Part shown: piece by piece, positions 1-5,873 of the stretch
Position numbering within the stretch: the first letter of the stretch is position 1
How the letters are laid out: the number at the start of each line of letters is the position of its first letter
Assembly: GCA_017518705.1 (NCBI GenBank)
Contig: JAFWUC010000008.1
Span: forward strand, 1-12,011
DNA length: 12,011 nucleotides
Source: Clostridia bacterium
GTDB taxonomy: Bacteria; Bacillota_A; Clostridia; Christensenellales; Aristaeellaceae
Reading direction: 5' to 3'
The notes under the pieces: generated by a model
What the model was told of the DNA's origin: nothing
Databases searched by the model: none
The model's input: the letters and a program-made list of their open reading frames with translations, nothing else
Position numbers and translations under genes: made by a program

Positions 1-60
1 CCGCAAACCGAGTACCCGCAAACCGAGTACCCGCAAACCGAACACTCGAAAACCGGGTCA
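1..60. repeat. 15-bp tandem repeat (four units), cut by the window edge
   Basis: Four consecutive 15-bp units, consensus CCGCAAACCGAGTAC. Units 1 and 2 are identical, unit 3 differs at two positions, and unit 4 is degenerate. The unit length is a multiple of three, and all three plus frames stay open through the array, stopping at 65-67, 73-75 or 81-83. It could therefore be the repetitive C-terminal tail of a protein entering from the left. Frame 2 would read RKPST-RKPST-RKPNT-RKPGHI and keeps RKP in all four units, with two silent changes. Frame 1 would read PQTEY repeats. The frame cannot be decided here, so it is listed only as a repeat. Confidence 0.85.
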
Positions 61-138
61 CATATAAAGCACTAAATAACTAAATACTAAATAACAAAGA
101 ACACAGCCACCAATAACGCGCACGCGGAGGCGGGGGGT
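61..138. other. AT-rich spacer with short direct repeats and a long-loop inverted repeat
   Basis: No gene is visible. Positions 70-95 hold three near-copies of CTAAATA, followed by an inverted repeat of ACAGCCACC (103-111) with GGTGGCTGT (136-144), a perfect 9-bp stem around a 24-nt loop. On the minus strand the stem is followed by a T-rich stretch (GTTCTTTGTTATTT), so it might act as a weak terminator for minus-strand transcription. The long loop makes that doubtful. Confidence 0.35.
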
Positions 139-166
139 GGCTGTTAGCTTATAGCTGTGAGCTGCG
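139..166 (+). repeat. Heptamer array B, left copy (AGCTGTn-type, four units)
   Basis: Four 7-bp units read GGCTGTT, AGCTTAT, AGCTGTG and AGCTGCG. The array at 1440-1467 reads, on the opposite strand, GGCTGTC, AGCTGTC, AGCTGTG and AGCTGTT, so the two are diverged copies in inverted orientation. It is followed by a small hairpin (GCTGC / GCAGC, about 162-176) and then heptamer array A. Non-coding. Confidence 0.7.
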
Positions 167-184
167 AGGGAGCAGCTTCGCCAC

Positions 185-219
185 GTCATTGGTCATTGGT
201 CATTGGTCGGTGGTCGTTG
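185..219 (+). repeat. Heptamer array A, left copy (GTCATTG x5)
   Basis: Five perfect-phase 7-bp units: GTCATTG three times, then GTCGGTG and GTCGTTG. The inverted counterpart lies at 1378-1415. From memory, TTGGTCA is the same heptamer as one class of short tandemly repeated (STRR) sequences described in filamentous cyanobacteria. Here it sits in what otherwise looks like a Bacillota genome. It probably has no coding role. Confidence 0.85.
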
Positions 220-229
220 GCCTTTCATG

Positions 230-331
230 CGTCATCGCGAGCGAGAACGTATGTTCGAGCGTGGCGATCCGTTTTCTTTATTGCAGGGGTTACGGATTGC
301 CACGCCTGCCGTTGGCAGGCTCGCAATGACG
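230..331. repeat. REP-like hairpin units R1 and R2, inverted pair
   Basis: R1 (230-272, plus) and R2 (292-331, minus) are two units facing each other across a 19-nt spacer. Each unit begins CGTCAT(T/C)GCGAG and ends CGTGGC(A/G)ATCCGT, with a variable inner segment that is itself often palindromic (CCTGCC GTT GGCAGG in R2). Together they form a large imperfect palindrome of about 100 bp. R1 matches R4 (1182-1224, opposite strand) at 42 of 43 positions, which shows these are copies of one element. Elements of the CGTCATTGCGAG...GGCAATCC type are, from memory, scattered in many unrelated bacterial genomes as small non-autonomous palindromic repeats. Confidence 0.85.
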
Positions 332-354
332 AAGAGAATGACACTGTGCATAGC

Positions 355-385
355 ACAACAAAAGCGGCGCATGGGAACGCAGCCG
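355..385 (-). terminator. Probable intrinsic terminator of the CPT-like gene
   Basis: Read on the minus strand, a stem of CGGC plus GCG (one bulged T) pairs with its complement around a TTCCCA loop and is followed by CTTTTGTTGTG. It begins about 8 nt after the TGA of the gene at 393-902. The stem is short and imperfect, and the U-tract is interrupted. Confidence 0.5.
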
Positions 386-392
386 TCCGCGT

Positions 393-902
393 TCAGAACA
401 GCGCCTTTATGATGGCGTCGGCGCACTCTTCCGGGCTCAGTTTGTCCGTGTCCACCCTCAGGCTGTAGCTTATATCCTTCGCCATCAGTTCCGCCTGTTC
501 GTCGGACTGGGTCTCGTACCTGTCCCCCCGCTCCAGGCTGCGCCGCCTGCATATCTCGGGCGGGCAGTACACTTCAACTATATCCAGGGGGTTGTCTTTC
601 AGGATGTCCCGCATGCGCTCGTAATGGGGCGCGACCCCCTCCCGCTCCACCAGTATGCCGTCGATCAGCACGTTTTTGCCCATGTCGGAAAACAGCCTCG
701 CGGTGTGGTACATCATGATTATCGCTTCGCCCAGGTACTTCCAGTAGTCTTCCTTCAGGTATTCCTCCCCCACCGTCTGTTCGAACAGGTCGTTGGCGAC
801 CACGTAGAAGAACACGCCGCGGCGCGCCTGGAGCGCTTCCACGATGGACGTCTTGCCCGAGCTGGTCACCCCGTTCAGGAAAACGATGCGCCCTTTATCC
901 AT
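393..902 (-). CDS. Chloramphenicol phosphotransferase-like P-loop kinase
   Basis: Predicted cytoplasmic small-molecule kinase of the chloramphenicol 3-O-phosphotransferase (CPT)-like family, 169 aa, near the usual length of about 170-180. Visible motifs: Walker A GVTSSGKT at residues 11-18 after a beta strand (RIVFLN); D38 in VANDLFE, which aligns with the catalytic-base Asp of the Streptomyces enzyme; VLIDGILVERE for the central strand; an Arg-rich lid segment (CRRRSLERGDR); and a C-terminal VDT...ECA stretch typical of the family. The ATG at 902 is preceded by GGGGAGG at good spacing. The gene stands alone between two inverted composite repeat blocks. True substrates of most family members are unknown, so chloramphenicol resistance should not be assumed. 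The fold assignment is firm; the substrate is not. Confidence 0.85.
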   Translation of the reverse strand: MDKGRIVFLNGVTSSGKTSIVEALQARRGVFFYVVANDLFEQTVGEEYLKEDYWKYLGEAIIMMYHTARLFSDMGKNVLIDGILVEREGVAPHYERMRDILKDNPLDIVEVYCPPEICRRRSLERGDRYETQSDEQAELMAKDISYSLRVDTDKLSPEECADAIIKALF

Positions 903-990
903 TTAAGTCCTCCCCGCGCCCGGCACTACAGCCGCACCGGCTCCGCATCTTTAACAATATCTTAATCAGAAGTGGACTCTGCTTGCCTTT

Positions 991-1014
991 TTGGACTTTT
1001 ATAAGTGGTATAAT
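991..1014 (+). promoter_or_regulatory. Putative extended -10 promoter pointing into the repeat region
   Basis: TGG-TATAAT (1006-1014) is a consensus TATAAT with an upstream TG, i.e. an extended -10. No well-spaced -35 is present: TTGCCT at 983 gives a 20-bp spacer and TTGGAC at 991 gives 12. The -10 lies in a hyphenated palindrome, GGTA-TAATAG-TACC. No convincing coding frame follows; the next 60 nt could fold into a weak hairpin before a T5 run (1069-1073). It might drive a short untranslated RNA, or be fortuitous. Confidence 0.45.
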
Positions 1015-1122
1015 AGTACCATCAAAAGTCAGACGCACGGCACGTCCGCACCGCAGGGTACGGGCGCGTTTTTATGCCCGCCCGACGCTTTTGCTGCGCT
1101 TTGCCCTCAGTGACTCTCCACG

Positions 1123-1224
1123 CGTCATTGCGAGTGTCACGACAGTGACACGTGGCAATCCGTAACCCCATCTAATTAAGGACGGATCGCCACGCTCGAA
1201 CAAACGTTCTCGCTCGCGATGACG
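1123..1224. repeat. REP-like hairpin units R3 and R4, inverted pair
   Basis: R3 (1123-1163, plus) has an inner perfect hairpin, TGTCAC-GACA-GTGACA, between the conserved CGTCATTGCGAG and CGTGGCAATCCGT ends. R4 (1182-1224) is in the opposite orientation and differs from R1 at one base in 43. The pair is built like R1/R2: two units head to head across an 18-nt spacer. The conserved ends with different inner stems suggest paired changes that keep the fold. Confidence 0.85.
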
Positions 1225-1279
1225 CACCAAAGCAACATCCACGTCCCTCCGTTTCCCTCGCGCCGATCGCAAAAGAAGA

Positions 1280-1318
1280 ACGGATTGCCACTGGCGACAA
1301 GTCGCCCTCGCAATGACG
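1280..1318 (-). repeat. Solitary REP-like half unit R5
   Basis: A single minus-orientation unit starting ACGGATTGCCAC and ending CTCGCAATGACG, with an inner hairpin GGCGAC-AA-GTCGCC. No partner unit is recognisable in 1225-1279, so this is either a solo unit or the survivor of a decayed pair. There is no gene between 1019 and 1473; apart from these repeats the stretch holds no feature I can support. Confidence 0.8.
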
Positions 1319-1377
1319 CATATGGGCCGTTTACGGAAGCGGAGCAACTTTGTCAAGCGTAAGCGCAGACGACTTTT

Positions 1378-1415
1378 GACCAATGACCAACGACCAATGA
1401 CCAACGACCAACGAC
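1378..1415 (-). repeat. Heptamer array A, right (inverted) copy
   Basis: After an initial GAC come five in-phase heptamers CAATGAC or CAACGAC. On the minus strand these are GTCGTTG/GTCATTG, the same unit family as 185-219. The array lies between R5 and the 1417-1436 hairpin, in mirror order to the left block. Confidence 0.85.
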
Positions 1416-1416
1416 C

Positions 1417-1436
1417 GCGGCGGCGTCTGCCGCCGC
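1417..1436. other. Perfect GC hairpin
   Basis: GCGGCGGC (1417-1424) pairs perfectly with GCCGCCGC (1429-1436) around GTCT. It lies about 38 nt downstream of the DUF523 stop codon, so it may act as a 3' stabiliser or pause site for that transcript. No U-tract follows, so it is not a classical intrinsic terminator. It also separates the two heptamer arrays of the right block. Confidence 0.7.
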
Positions 1437-1439
1437 TCT

Positions 1440-1467
1440 AACAGCTCACAGCTGACAGCTGACAGCC
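1440..1467 (-). repeat. Heptamer array B, right (inverted) copy
   Basis: Four in-phase 7-bp units: AACAGCT, CACAGCT, GACAGCT and GACAGCC. It ends 6 nt from the stop codon of the DUF523 gene and is the inverted counterpart of 139-166. Confidence 0.8.
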
Positions 1468-1473
1468 AAACCC

Positions 1474-1908
1474 CTACAGCCCCGCTTCGGCGTAGTCCTC
1501 CTCGCTGAAGACCTTTATGCCCGCGTCCTTTAGCAACCGGGCGCACACGCCGTCGCCGGGTATCAGCCTGCCCGAGAACGTGCCGTCATAGATCCTGCCG
1601 CTGCCGCAGGAAGGGCTTTTCGCTTTGAGTATCGCAACGGACACATTGTTGAGCTTCGCTATCCTGAGCGCGCGCTCGGCGCCCGATTCGTAGGCTTCGG
1701 TCACGTCCCCGCCTTCCCGGTTGGTCACCCTGTCGCCCTGCCTTTCGGCGGGGGACCTGGGGGTGGAAAGCCCGCCCAGCTGTTCCGGGCACACGGGGAT
1801 CAGGGTGTGTCTTTCCGCCAGCGCCTTTATCCCCTCGCAGGGGCAGCCGTCGCCCTTGTAGCGGCACTCGATGCCCAGCAGGCACGCGCTCACGAGTATG
1901 TTCGCCAT
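1474..1908 (-). CDS. DUF523 family protein, TudS-like (putative Fe-S desulfidase)
   Basis: 144-aa soluble protein of the DUF523 family, close to full family length. Hallmarks: N-terminal SACLLG with C9; RYKGDG at 16-21; VCPEQLGGL with C40 and E42; STPRSPAE at 48-55; and KSPSCGSG with C101. C9, C40 and C101 are the likely ligands of a [4Fe-4S] cluster, as in the thiouracil desulfidase TudS, the characterised member of the family (from memory). The role could be removal of sulfur from thiolated pyrimidines, but that is inferred from family only; C15, C22 and C24 are extra. The ATG at 1908 follows an ideal AGGAGGTGATC Shine-Dalgarno and a consensus-like promoter. Heptamer array B and a GC hairpin lie directly downstream. 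Confidence 0.85.
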   Translation of the reverse strand: MANILVSACLLGIECRYKGDGCPCEGIKALAERHTLIPVCPEQLGGLSTPRSPAERQGDRVTNREGGDVTEAYESGAERALRIAKLNNVSVAILKAKSPSCGSGRIYDGTFSGRLIPGDGVCARLLKDAGIKVFSEEDYAEAGL

Positions 1909-1927
1909 GGGATCACCTCCTGTTTAG

Positions 1928-1957
1928 ATGATACCCCCGCCCCGCCTGAGCTGTCAA
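1928..1957 (-). promoter_or_regulatory. Sigma-A type promoter of the DUF523 gene
   Basis: On the minus strand: TTGACA (1957-1952), an 18-bp spacer, then TATCAT (1933-1928). The spacer contains GGCGGGGCGGGG, the same 12-mer at the same place as in the promoter at 7666-7695. Transcription would start near 1921, leaving a very short leader before the start codon at 1908. Confidence 0.75.
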
Positions 1958-1961
1958 GGGG

Positions 1962-1990
1962 TTGAATTTTCGCCCGGGAAGGAGTAAAAT
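1962..1990 (+). promoter_or_regulatory. Sigma-A type promoter of the epimerase-flippase operon
   Basis: TTGAAT (1962-1967), a 17-bp spacer, TAAAAT (1985-1990); expected start near 1997, 24 nt before the ATG at 2021. The pattern TTGAATTTT-N10-GGAGTA-N2-AT recurs in the upp promoter. Its -35 box lies only 4 bp from the divergent -35 box of the DUF523 promoter. Confidence 0.7.
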
Positions 1991-2020
1991 GACTTTATCA
2001 TAACCGATCGGAGACAGCCA

Positions 2021-3055
2021 ATGCCTGCTTTATATGACGAATACAAAAACCTGCCCTTTGCGGAGCTTGACGCGCTTAATGGCAAAAGCATACTGGTGAC
2101 CGGCGCCACGGGGCTGATAGGCAGCTGCCTGGTAAAGGCGCTCGCCTGCGCGTTCGACGGGAAAGCCAGCGCGCCCAGGCTGCTGGCACTGATCCGCAGC
2201 CGGGAAAAGGCCGACCGCGTGTTCGCGGACGTGCCCAGGGACAATATCGTGTACGTGGAAGGCGACGTGACCAAGCCGCTCAAGGCGGACTTTTCCGTTG
2301 ACTATGTAATACACGCCGCCAGCGTCACCGCCAGCCGCGCCTTCGTGGACGCCCCCGCGGACACCATTTTTACCGCTCTGAACGGCACGAAGAACATGCT
2401 GGACCTGGCGCGGGAAAAGCGGGTCTCCGCCTTTGTGTACCTGTCCTCCATGGAGGTGTACGGCGCGCCCGAAACCGACGAAAAGATAACCGAGACCCAC
2501 TCCACAAACCTCGATCCCATGCTCCCCCGCACCAGCTACCCCGAAAGCAAGCGCATGTGCGAAAGCATGGTATCGGCGTACAGGGCGCAGTACGGCGTGC
2601 CGGGCATGTCCTTAAGGCTCACCCAGACCTTCGGGCGGGGCGTAAGCTACGACGACAGGCGCGTGTTCGCGGAGTTCGCCCGCTGCGCGATCGAGGGCAG
2701 GGACATAGTGCTGCACACCAAGGGCGAGACCAGGCGCAGCTACCTTTACACCCTGGACGCGGTCACCGCAATACTCACGCTTCTGGTCAAAGGCGTGCCC
2801 GGGGAAGCCTATAACGCCGCCAACGAAGAGACCTACATAAGCATATACGACATGGCGCACCTGGCCGCCCGCGTGTGCGGTGACGGCAGCACCCGCGTGG
2901 TGGTGCAAAACGACGACGACGGCAGCCGTGGCTACGCGCCGGTGCTCAAGATGAATCTGGACACTTCAAAGCTTAAGAGCCTAGGCTGGAAAGCCGAAGT
3001 CGGGCTCGAGGAGATGTTCCGCATACTGGCGGACGAAATGCGCAGGAAAGACTGA
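2021..3055 (+). CDS. NAD-dependent epimerase/dehydratase (extended SDR), nucleotide-sugar type
   Basis: 344-aa cytoplasmic Rossmann-fold enzyme of the extended short-chain dehydrogenase family, likely acting on a nucleotide-activated sugar. Visible: cofactor loop GATGLIG at 28-34; GDV at 81-83; HAAS at 98-101; SSMEVYG with catalytic Ser at 142-148; and the catalytic pair Y173/K177 in YPESK. The C-terminal half holds substrate-binding features (RLTQTFGRG, RRSYLYTLDAV) and ends with the usual LGW segment. The ATG at 2021 has GGAGA upstream and its own promoter. The flippase starts 10 nt after the stop, so the pair is probably one transcript for surface-glycan synthesis. Epimerase, 4,6-dehydratase and decarboxylase activities cannot be told apart from sequence. 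Isoleucine is encoded by ATA at 9 of 13 positions. Confidence 0.88.
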   Translation: MPALYDEYKNLPFAELDALNGKSILVTGATGLIGSCLVKALACAFDGKASAPRLLALIRSREKADRVFADVPRDNIVYVEGDVTKPLKADFSVDYVIHAASVTASRAFVDAPADTIFTALNGTKNMLDLAREKRVSAFVYLSSMEVYGAPETDEKITETHSTNLDPMLPRTSYPESKRMCESMVSAYRAQYGVPGMSLRLTQTFGRGVSYDDRRVFAEFARCAIEGRDIVLHTKGETRRSYLYTLDAVTAILTLLVKGVPGEAYNAANEETYISIYDMAHLAARVCGDGSTRVVVQNDDDGSRGYAPVLKMNLDTSKLKSLGWKAEVGLEEMFRILADEMRRKD

Positions 3056-3065
3056 AAACGGACTT

Positions 3066-4601
3066 ATGACCCTTAACACCGAAAGCCGCACGAAAAACGC
3101 AAGCAGGAACGTGTTTTCCGCCTTCGCAAACAAGGCGCTGTTCATGCTGCTCACCTTCGTCCGCCGGCGCATATTCCTGGAGTTCATAGGCGTACACTAC
3201 CTGGGCATCAACGGGCTGTTCGTAAACATACTTACGCTTCTGTCCCTGGCGGACCTGGGGCTTGGGCGCGCGATGAACGTGAGCCTGTACAAGCCAATAG
3301 CCGAAAACGACACGGACCGCCTAAGCGCGCTGCTCAATTATTATAAGAAGCTGTACCGCTATATCGCCCTGGGCGTGATGGGCATAGGGCTGTCGCTGAT
3401 GCCCGTGCTCAAGTACATAGTCAACATGGACCGGGACATCCCCCATCTGTACCTGTACTATGTGCTGTTCGTGGCGAAGAGCGCGGTGAGCTATCTGTTC
3501 GCCTACAAGGCGTCCATGATCAGGGCGGACCAGAAAAGCTACATCATCAACCGGCTGGACATATTCGTGAACCTGGCGCGGGTGCTAATGCAGATACTGG
3601 TGATGGTGGTATTCAAAAAATACCTGCTCTACCTGCTGCTGGAAGTGGCGGCGGTGGCGGCGCACAACCTGATCGTGGCGCGGGTGGCGGACAAGAACTA
3701 TCCCTTCTTAAAAGAAAAACGCCTCCTGGGCGAGGCGGAGAAAAAACACGTATTTTCCGAGATCTCCTCGGTCTTCCTTTACAAGCTCTCCTGGACGCTG
3801 CTAAACGGCAGCGACAACATACTGATCTCCGTGATGTGCGGCACGGTCATGGTGGGGCTGTACTCCAACTACACCACCATCACGAGCCACCTGATGGAAT
3901 TCGTGGCGCTGCTGTTCACCTCCGTCACCGCCGGCATAGGCAACCTGGTGGCCACGTCGTCTGTGCAGAAGCGCTTTAAGACCTTTAAGTCGATGCAGCT
4001 GGTGAGCTTCTGGGTGAGCGGCATAGTGTCCGTGTGCCTGTTCTACCTGACCCAGGACTTCATCCGCCTGTGGCTGGGCGAAGAGTACGTGCTTAGCGAT
4101 CTTACCCTGACCGCCATAGTGCTGGACAACTACCTGAACTGCTGCATGCGCCCGGTGTGGACCTTCCGCGAAGGCACGGGCATGTACCGGCAGATACGCT
4201 ACATAATGTTCTCGACCGCCCTGGCGAACATCGGCTTGTCCATACTGCTTGGCAGGACGTCGCTCGGCATAAGCGGCATACTGTTTGCCACGTCCATCGC
4301 CCGCTTAAGCACCTACCTGTGGTACGAGCCAAGGGTGCTGTACAACAAGTTCTTCGACATGCCCGGACGGGTGTTTTACTTTAGCAACCTCAAGAACCTG
4401 CTGGTGGTGTTACTGTGCGCGGGTATCTGCTGGTTTCCCATGACGTATATCCCCTGGGGACAGGGGCTGCTCGCCTGGCTGGGCAAGGCGGCGGTATGTC
4501 TGGCCGTTATAAACGCGGTGTATTTTGTAAGGCACCGCAAAAGCCCGGAGTTCCTGGACGTATCTGCCCGGGTACGCAGGCTGTTCGGAGGCGGCGCTTA
4601 G
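3066..4601 (+). CDS. Oligosaccharide flippase, Wzx/MOP-superfamily membrane protein
   Basis: 511-aa polytopic membrane protein with many hydrophobic segments spread over its whole length and a basic cytoplasmic N-terminus. Typical features of polysaccharide-repeat flippases are an N-terminal RRRIFLEFIGVHYLGINGLF segment, then LSLADLGLGRAMNVSLYKPIAEND, and a mid-protein SSVFLYKLSWTLLNGSDNILIS. Length fits the family (400-520). Presumed role: moving lipid-linked glycan units across the plasma membrane. It is encoded 10 nt after the epimerase with only a weak Shine-Dalgarno, suggesting coupled translation. Its last 192 bp overlap, antisense, the extended 3' end of the pyruvyl transferase frame; its own TAG at 4599-4601 looks like the original junction. 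The exact substrate is unknown. Confidence 0.85.
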   Translation: MTLNTESRTKNASRNVFSAFANKALFMLLTFVRRRIFLEFIGVHYLGINGLFVNILTLLSLADLGLGRAMNVSLYKPIAENDTDRLSALLNYYKKLYRYIALGVMGIGLSLMPVLKYIVNMDRDIPHLYLYYVLFVAKSAVSYLFAYKASMIRADQKSYIINRLDIFVNLARVLMQILVMVVFKKYLLYLLLEVAAVAAHNLIVARVADKNYPFLKEKRLLGEAEKKHVFSEISSVFLYKLSWTLLNGSDNILISVMCGTVMVGLYSNYTTITSHLMEFVALLFTSVTAGIGNLVATSSVQKRFKTFKSMQLVSFWVSGIVSVCLFYLTQDFIRLWLGEEYVLSDLTLTAIVLDNYLNCCMRPVWTFREGTGMYRQIRYIMFSTALANIGLSILLGRTSLGISGILFATSIARLSTYLWYEPRVLYNKFFDMPGRVFYFSNLKNLLVVLLCAGICWFPMTYIPWGQGLLAWLGKAAVCLAVINAVYFVRHRKSPEFLDVSARVRRLFGGGA

Positions 4602-5768
4602 CTTTTCCAGGTCCACGATGTGCATGAACTGCCTTATCCCGTCCCGCGTCTGAAGCGCGAGATGCGCGACAACGTCCGTATCAACGGGCGTTTTTTCTGC
4701 CTCCGAAAGCAGCTTGAGCGCCTTTTCCGCATCCGCCCCGTCCACTTCCATAAAGCAGTTTTCGCGGCCGAGCGTCTTTGCGAAGAACCTGAGCTTATCG
4801 TCCCACAATAACCCCGCCACCGGTATTCCAAGCGCCGCGGCGGCTATGCACGAGTGCAGCCTCGCCCCCAGCACCAGGGAAAAACGGGACTCCGTCATCA
4901 CCAGCTCCCTTGCGCTCATGGGCCGGGGCATAAGGCGGCTTTCGTCAAGCCCCAGGGTCTTAAGCAGCTTAAGGGCGAACAAGTGGTCCCTTTCCACGCC
5001 GTTGGTGAACAGCGCCCAGGGGCGGCCCGCCTTTTCGAGGCGCCCGATAAGCTCCTGGTAGAACCTGAGCATCTCCGGTTCTCCGGCGCGGTTGCCGTAG
5101 GCGGCGAATATCTCCGGGCGGATCACGTTTATGCCCAGTACGCCGCTGTTTTGTTTTTCTATGCCGTACACCAGGGGCGCCCACAGCCCGGGGTCGCCCG
5201 CCTTGGCGGAAAGGATCCCTTCGCGGGTGATATAGTGCCCCTTGAGCCTTTCCACGCCCCACTCGCCGTCGCGGGTGGTCACGATCCTTACCGCGGGGCT
5301 GTTGATCGCTTTTTTAAGCTGCCTGAAGCGTTTGTCCTTTTCGTCGGGGCGCGCGATGCTCGCGGCGCTGAACATGACCGGTATGCCAAGGCGCTCCGCC
5401 GCCCGGGTCACCGCCTCGAACAGGAAGCTGAACATCTGGGTCCTGAACTTTATCATGCCCACGGCGACCACCACGCCGTCCAGCCCCTTGAAGCGCTCTG
5501 AAAAGTACTGTTCCCTGAGTTTGGTGTACATGAGCCGACGGGTCGCGAAACAGCCCCCGCGGGTAAGCTTGTTGAACCTGCGGGTGACCCGGTAGACGAA
5601 CTTCCGGGCGGGGTCCAGCGCATTAAAGCGCTCCTCGTACTCCGGCTCCAGCTGCACAGTGACGACCTGGGCGTTTTCCCGGCTCAAAAGGTACCTGGTG
5701 GCGTCGGCGAGGATGCCGTCGCCCCCGTTGTTTATGGTCTCAAGGCACACGAGCCCGATCTTCTTCAT
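4410..5768 (-). CDS. Polysaccharide pyruvyl transferase family protein (CsaB-like), 3' end probably shifted
   Basis: Predicted to transfer pyruvate from phosphoenolpyruvate to a cell-wall or surface glycan; CsaB-type ketal groups anchor SLH-domain proteins in Gram-positive bacteria. Visible: N-terminal NNGGDG at 13-18, and the diagnostic VLGARLHSCIAAAALGIPVAGLLWDDK with conserved Arg and His in the C-terminal half. The ATG at 5768 is chosen over an upstream in-frame start because GGGAGG lies just before it and a promoter lies at 5807-5835. As read, the protein has 452 residues, but family-like sequence stops near residue 389 (HIVDLEK), exactly at the flippase stop. The last 63 residues are antisense to the flippase and look random. 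One A fewer in the AAAA at about 4602-4605 would give DLES-stop at 4598-4600. Confidence 0.82.
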   Translation of the reverse strand: MKKIGLVCLETINNGGDGILADATRYLLSRENAQVVTVQLEPEYEERFNALDPARKFVYRVTRRFNKLTRGGCFATRRLMYTKLREQYFSERFKGLDGVVVAVGMIKFRTQMFSFLFEAVTRAAERLGIPVMFSAASIARPDEKDKRFRQLKKAINSPAVRIVTTRDGEWGVERLKGHYITREGILSAKAGDPGLWAPLVYGIEKQNSGVLGINVIRPEIFAAYGNRAGEPEMLRFYQELIGRLEKAGRPWALFTNGVERDHLFALKLLKTLGLDESRLMPRPMSARELVMTESRFSLVLGARLHSCIAAAALGIPVAGLLWDDKLRFFAKTLGRENCFMEVDGADAEKALKLLSEAEKTPVDTDVVAHLALQTRDGIRQFMHIVDLEKLSAASEQPAYPGRYVQELRAFAVPYKIHRVYNGQTYRRLAQPGEQPLSPGDIRHGKPADTRAQ

Positions 5769-5789
5769 AGCACGCCTCCCTGTCGGATA

Positions 5790-5801
5790 CGGTATATACC
5801 G
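5790..5801. promoter_or_regulatory. Perfect 12-bp palindrome at the pyruvyl transferase start site (putative operator)
   Basis: CGGTATATACCG is an exact palindrome, flanked by ATA (left) and AGTAT (right), which partly extends the symmetry. It covers the expected transcription start (about 5800) of the minus-strand promoter at 5807-5835, where a dimeric repressor would block transcription. No regulator gene is in the window. Confidence 0.5.
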
Positions 5802-5806
5802 AGTAT

Positions 5807-5835
5807 ATTGTAACACATTTGAAATACTTTTGCAA
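5807..5835 (-). promoter_or_regulatory. Sigma-A type promoter of the pyruvyl transferase gene
   Basis: On the minus strand: TTGCAA (5835-5830), a 17-bp spacer, TACAAT (5812-5807). Both boxes match the consensus at four or five of six positions and the spacing is ideal. The gene starts at 5768 after a leader of about 30 nt. Confidence 0.75.
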
Positions 5836-5873
5836 CATCTCGGGGTTTTATTTTCCGACAGCGCCGCGGCGTA

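Noticed and set aside
393..902. Calling the P-loop kinase a chloramphenicol resistance gene
   Set aside because: The family motifs are present, but most CPT-like proteins have unknown substrates and identity to the resistance enzyme looks low.
983..1165. Small Arg-rich protein downstream of the 1006-1014 promoter
   Set aside because: Its start codon lies inside the promoter, there is no Shine-Dalgarno, and it runs into REP-like repeat sequence.
185..1467. CRISPR-like array
   Set aside because: The repeats are 7-bp contiguous units or about 40-bp palindromes in both orientations, without regular unique spacers or cas genes.
1934..1951. G-quadruplex in the G-rich promoter spacer
   Set aside because: Only three G-runs (GG, GGGG, GGGGG) are present, so a standard three-tetrad quadruplex is not supported.
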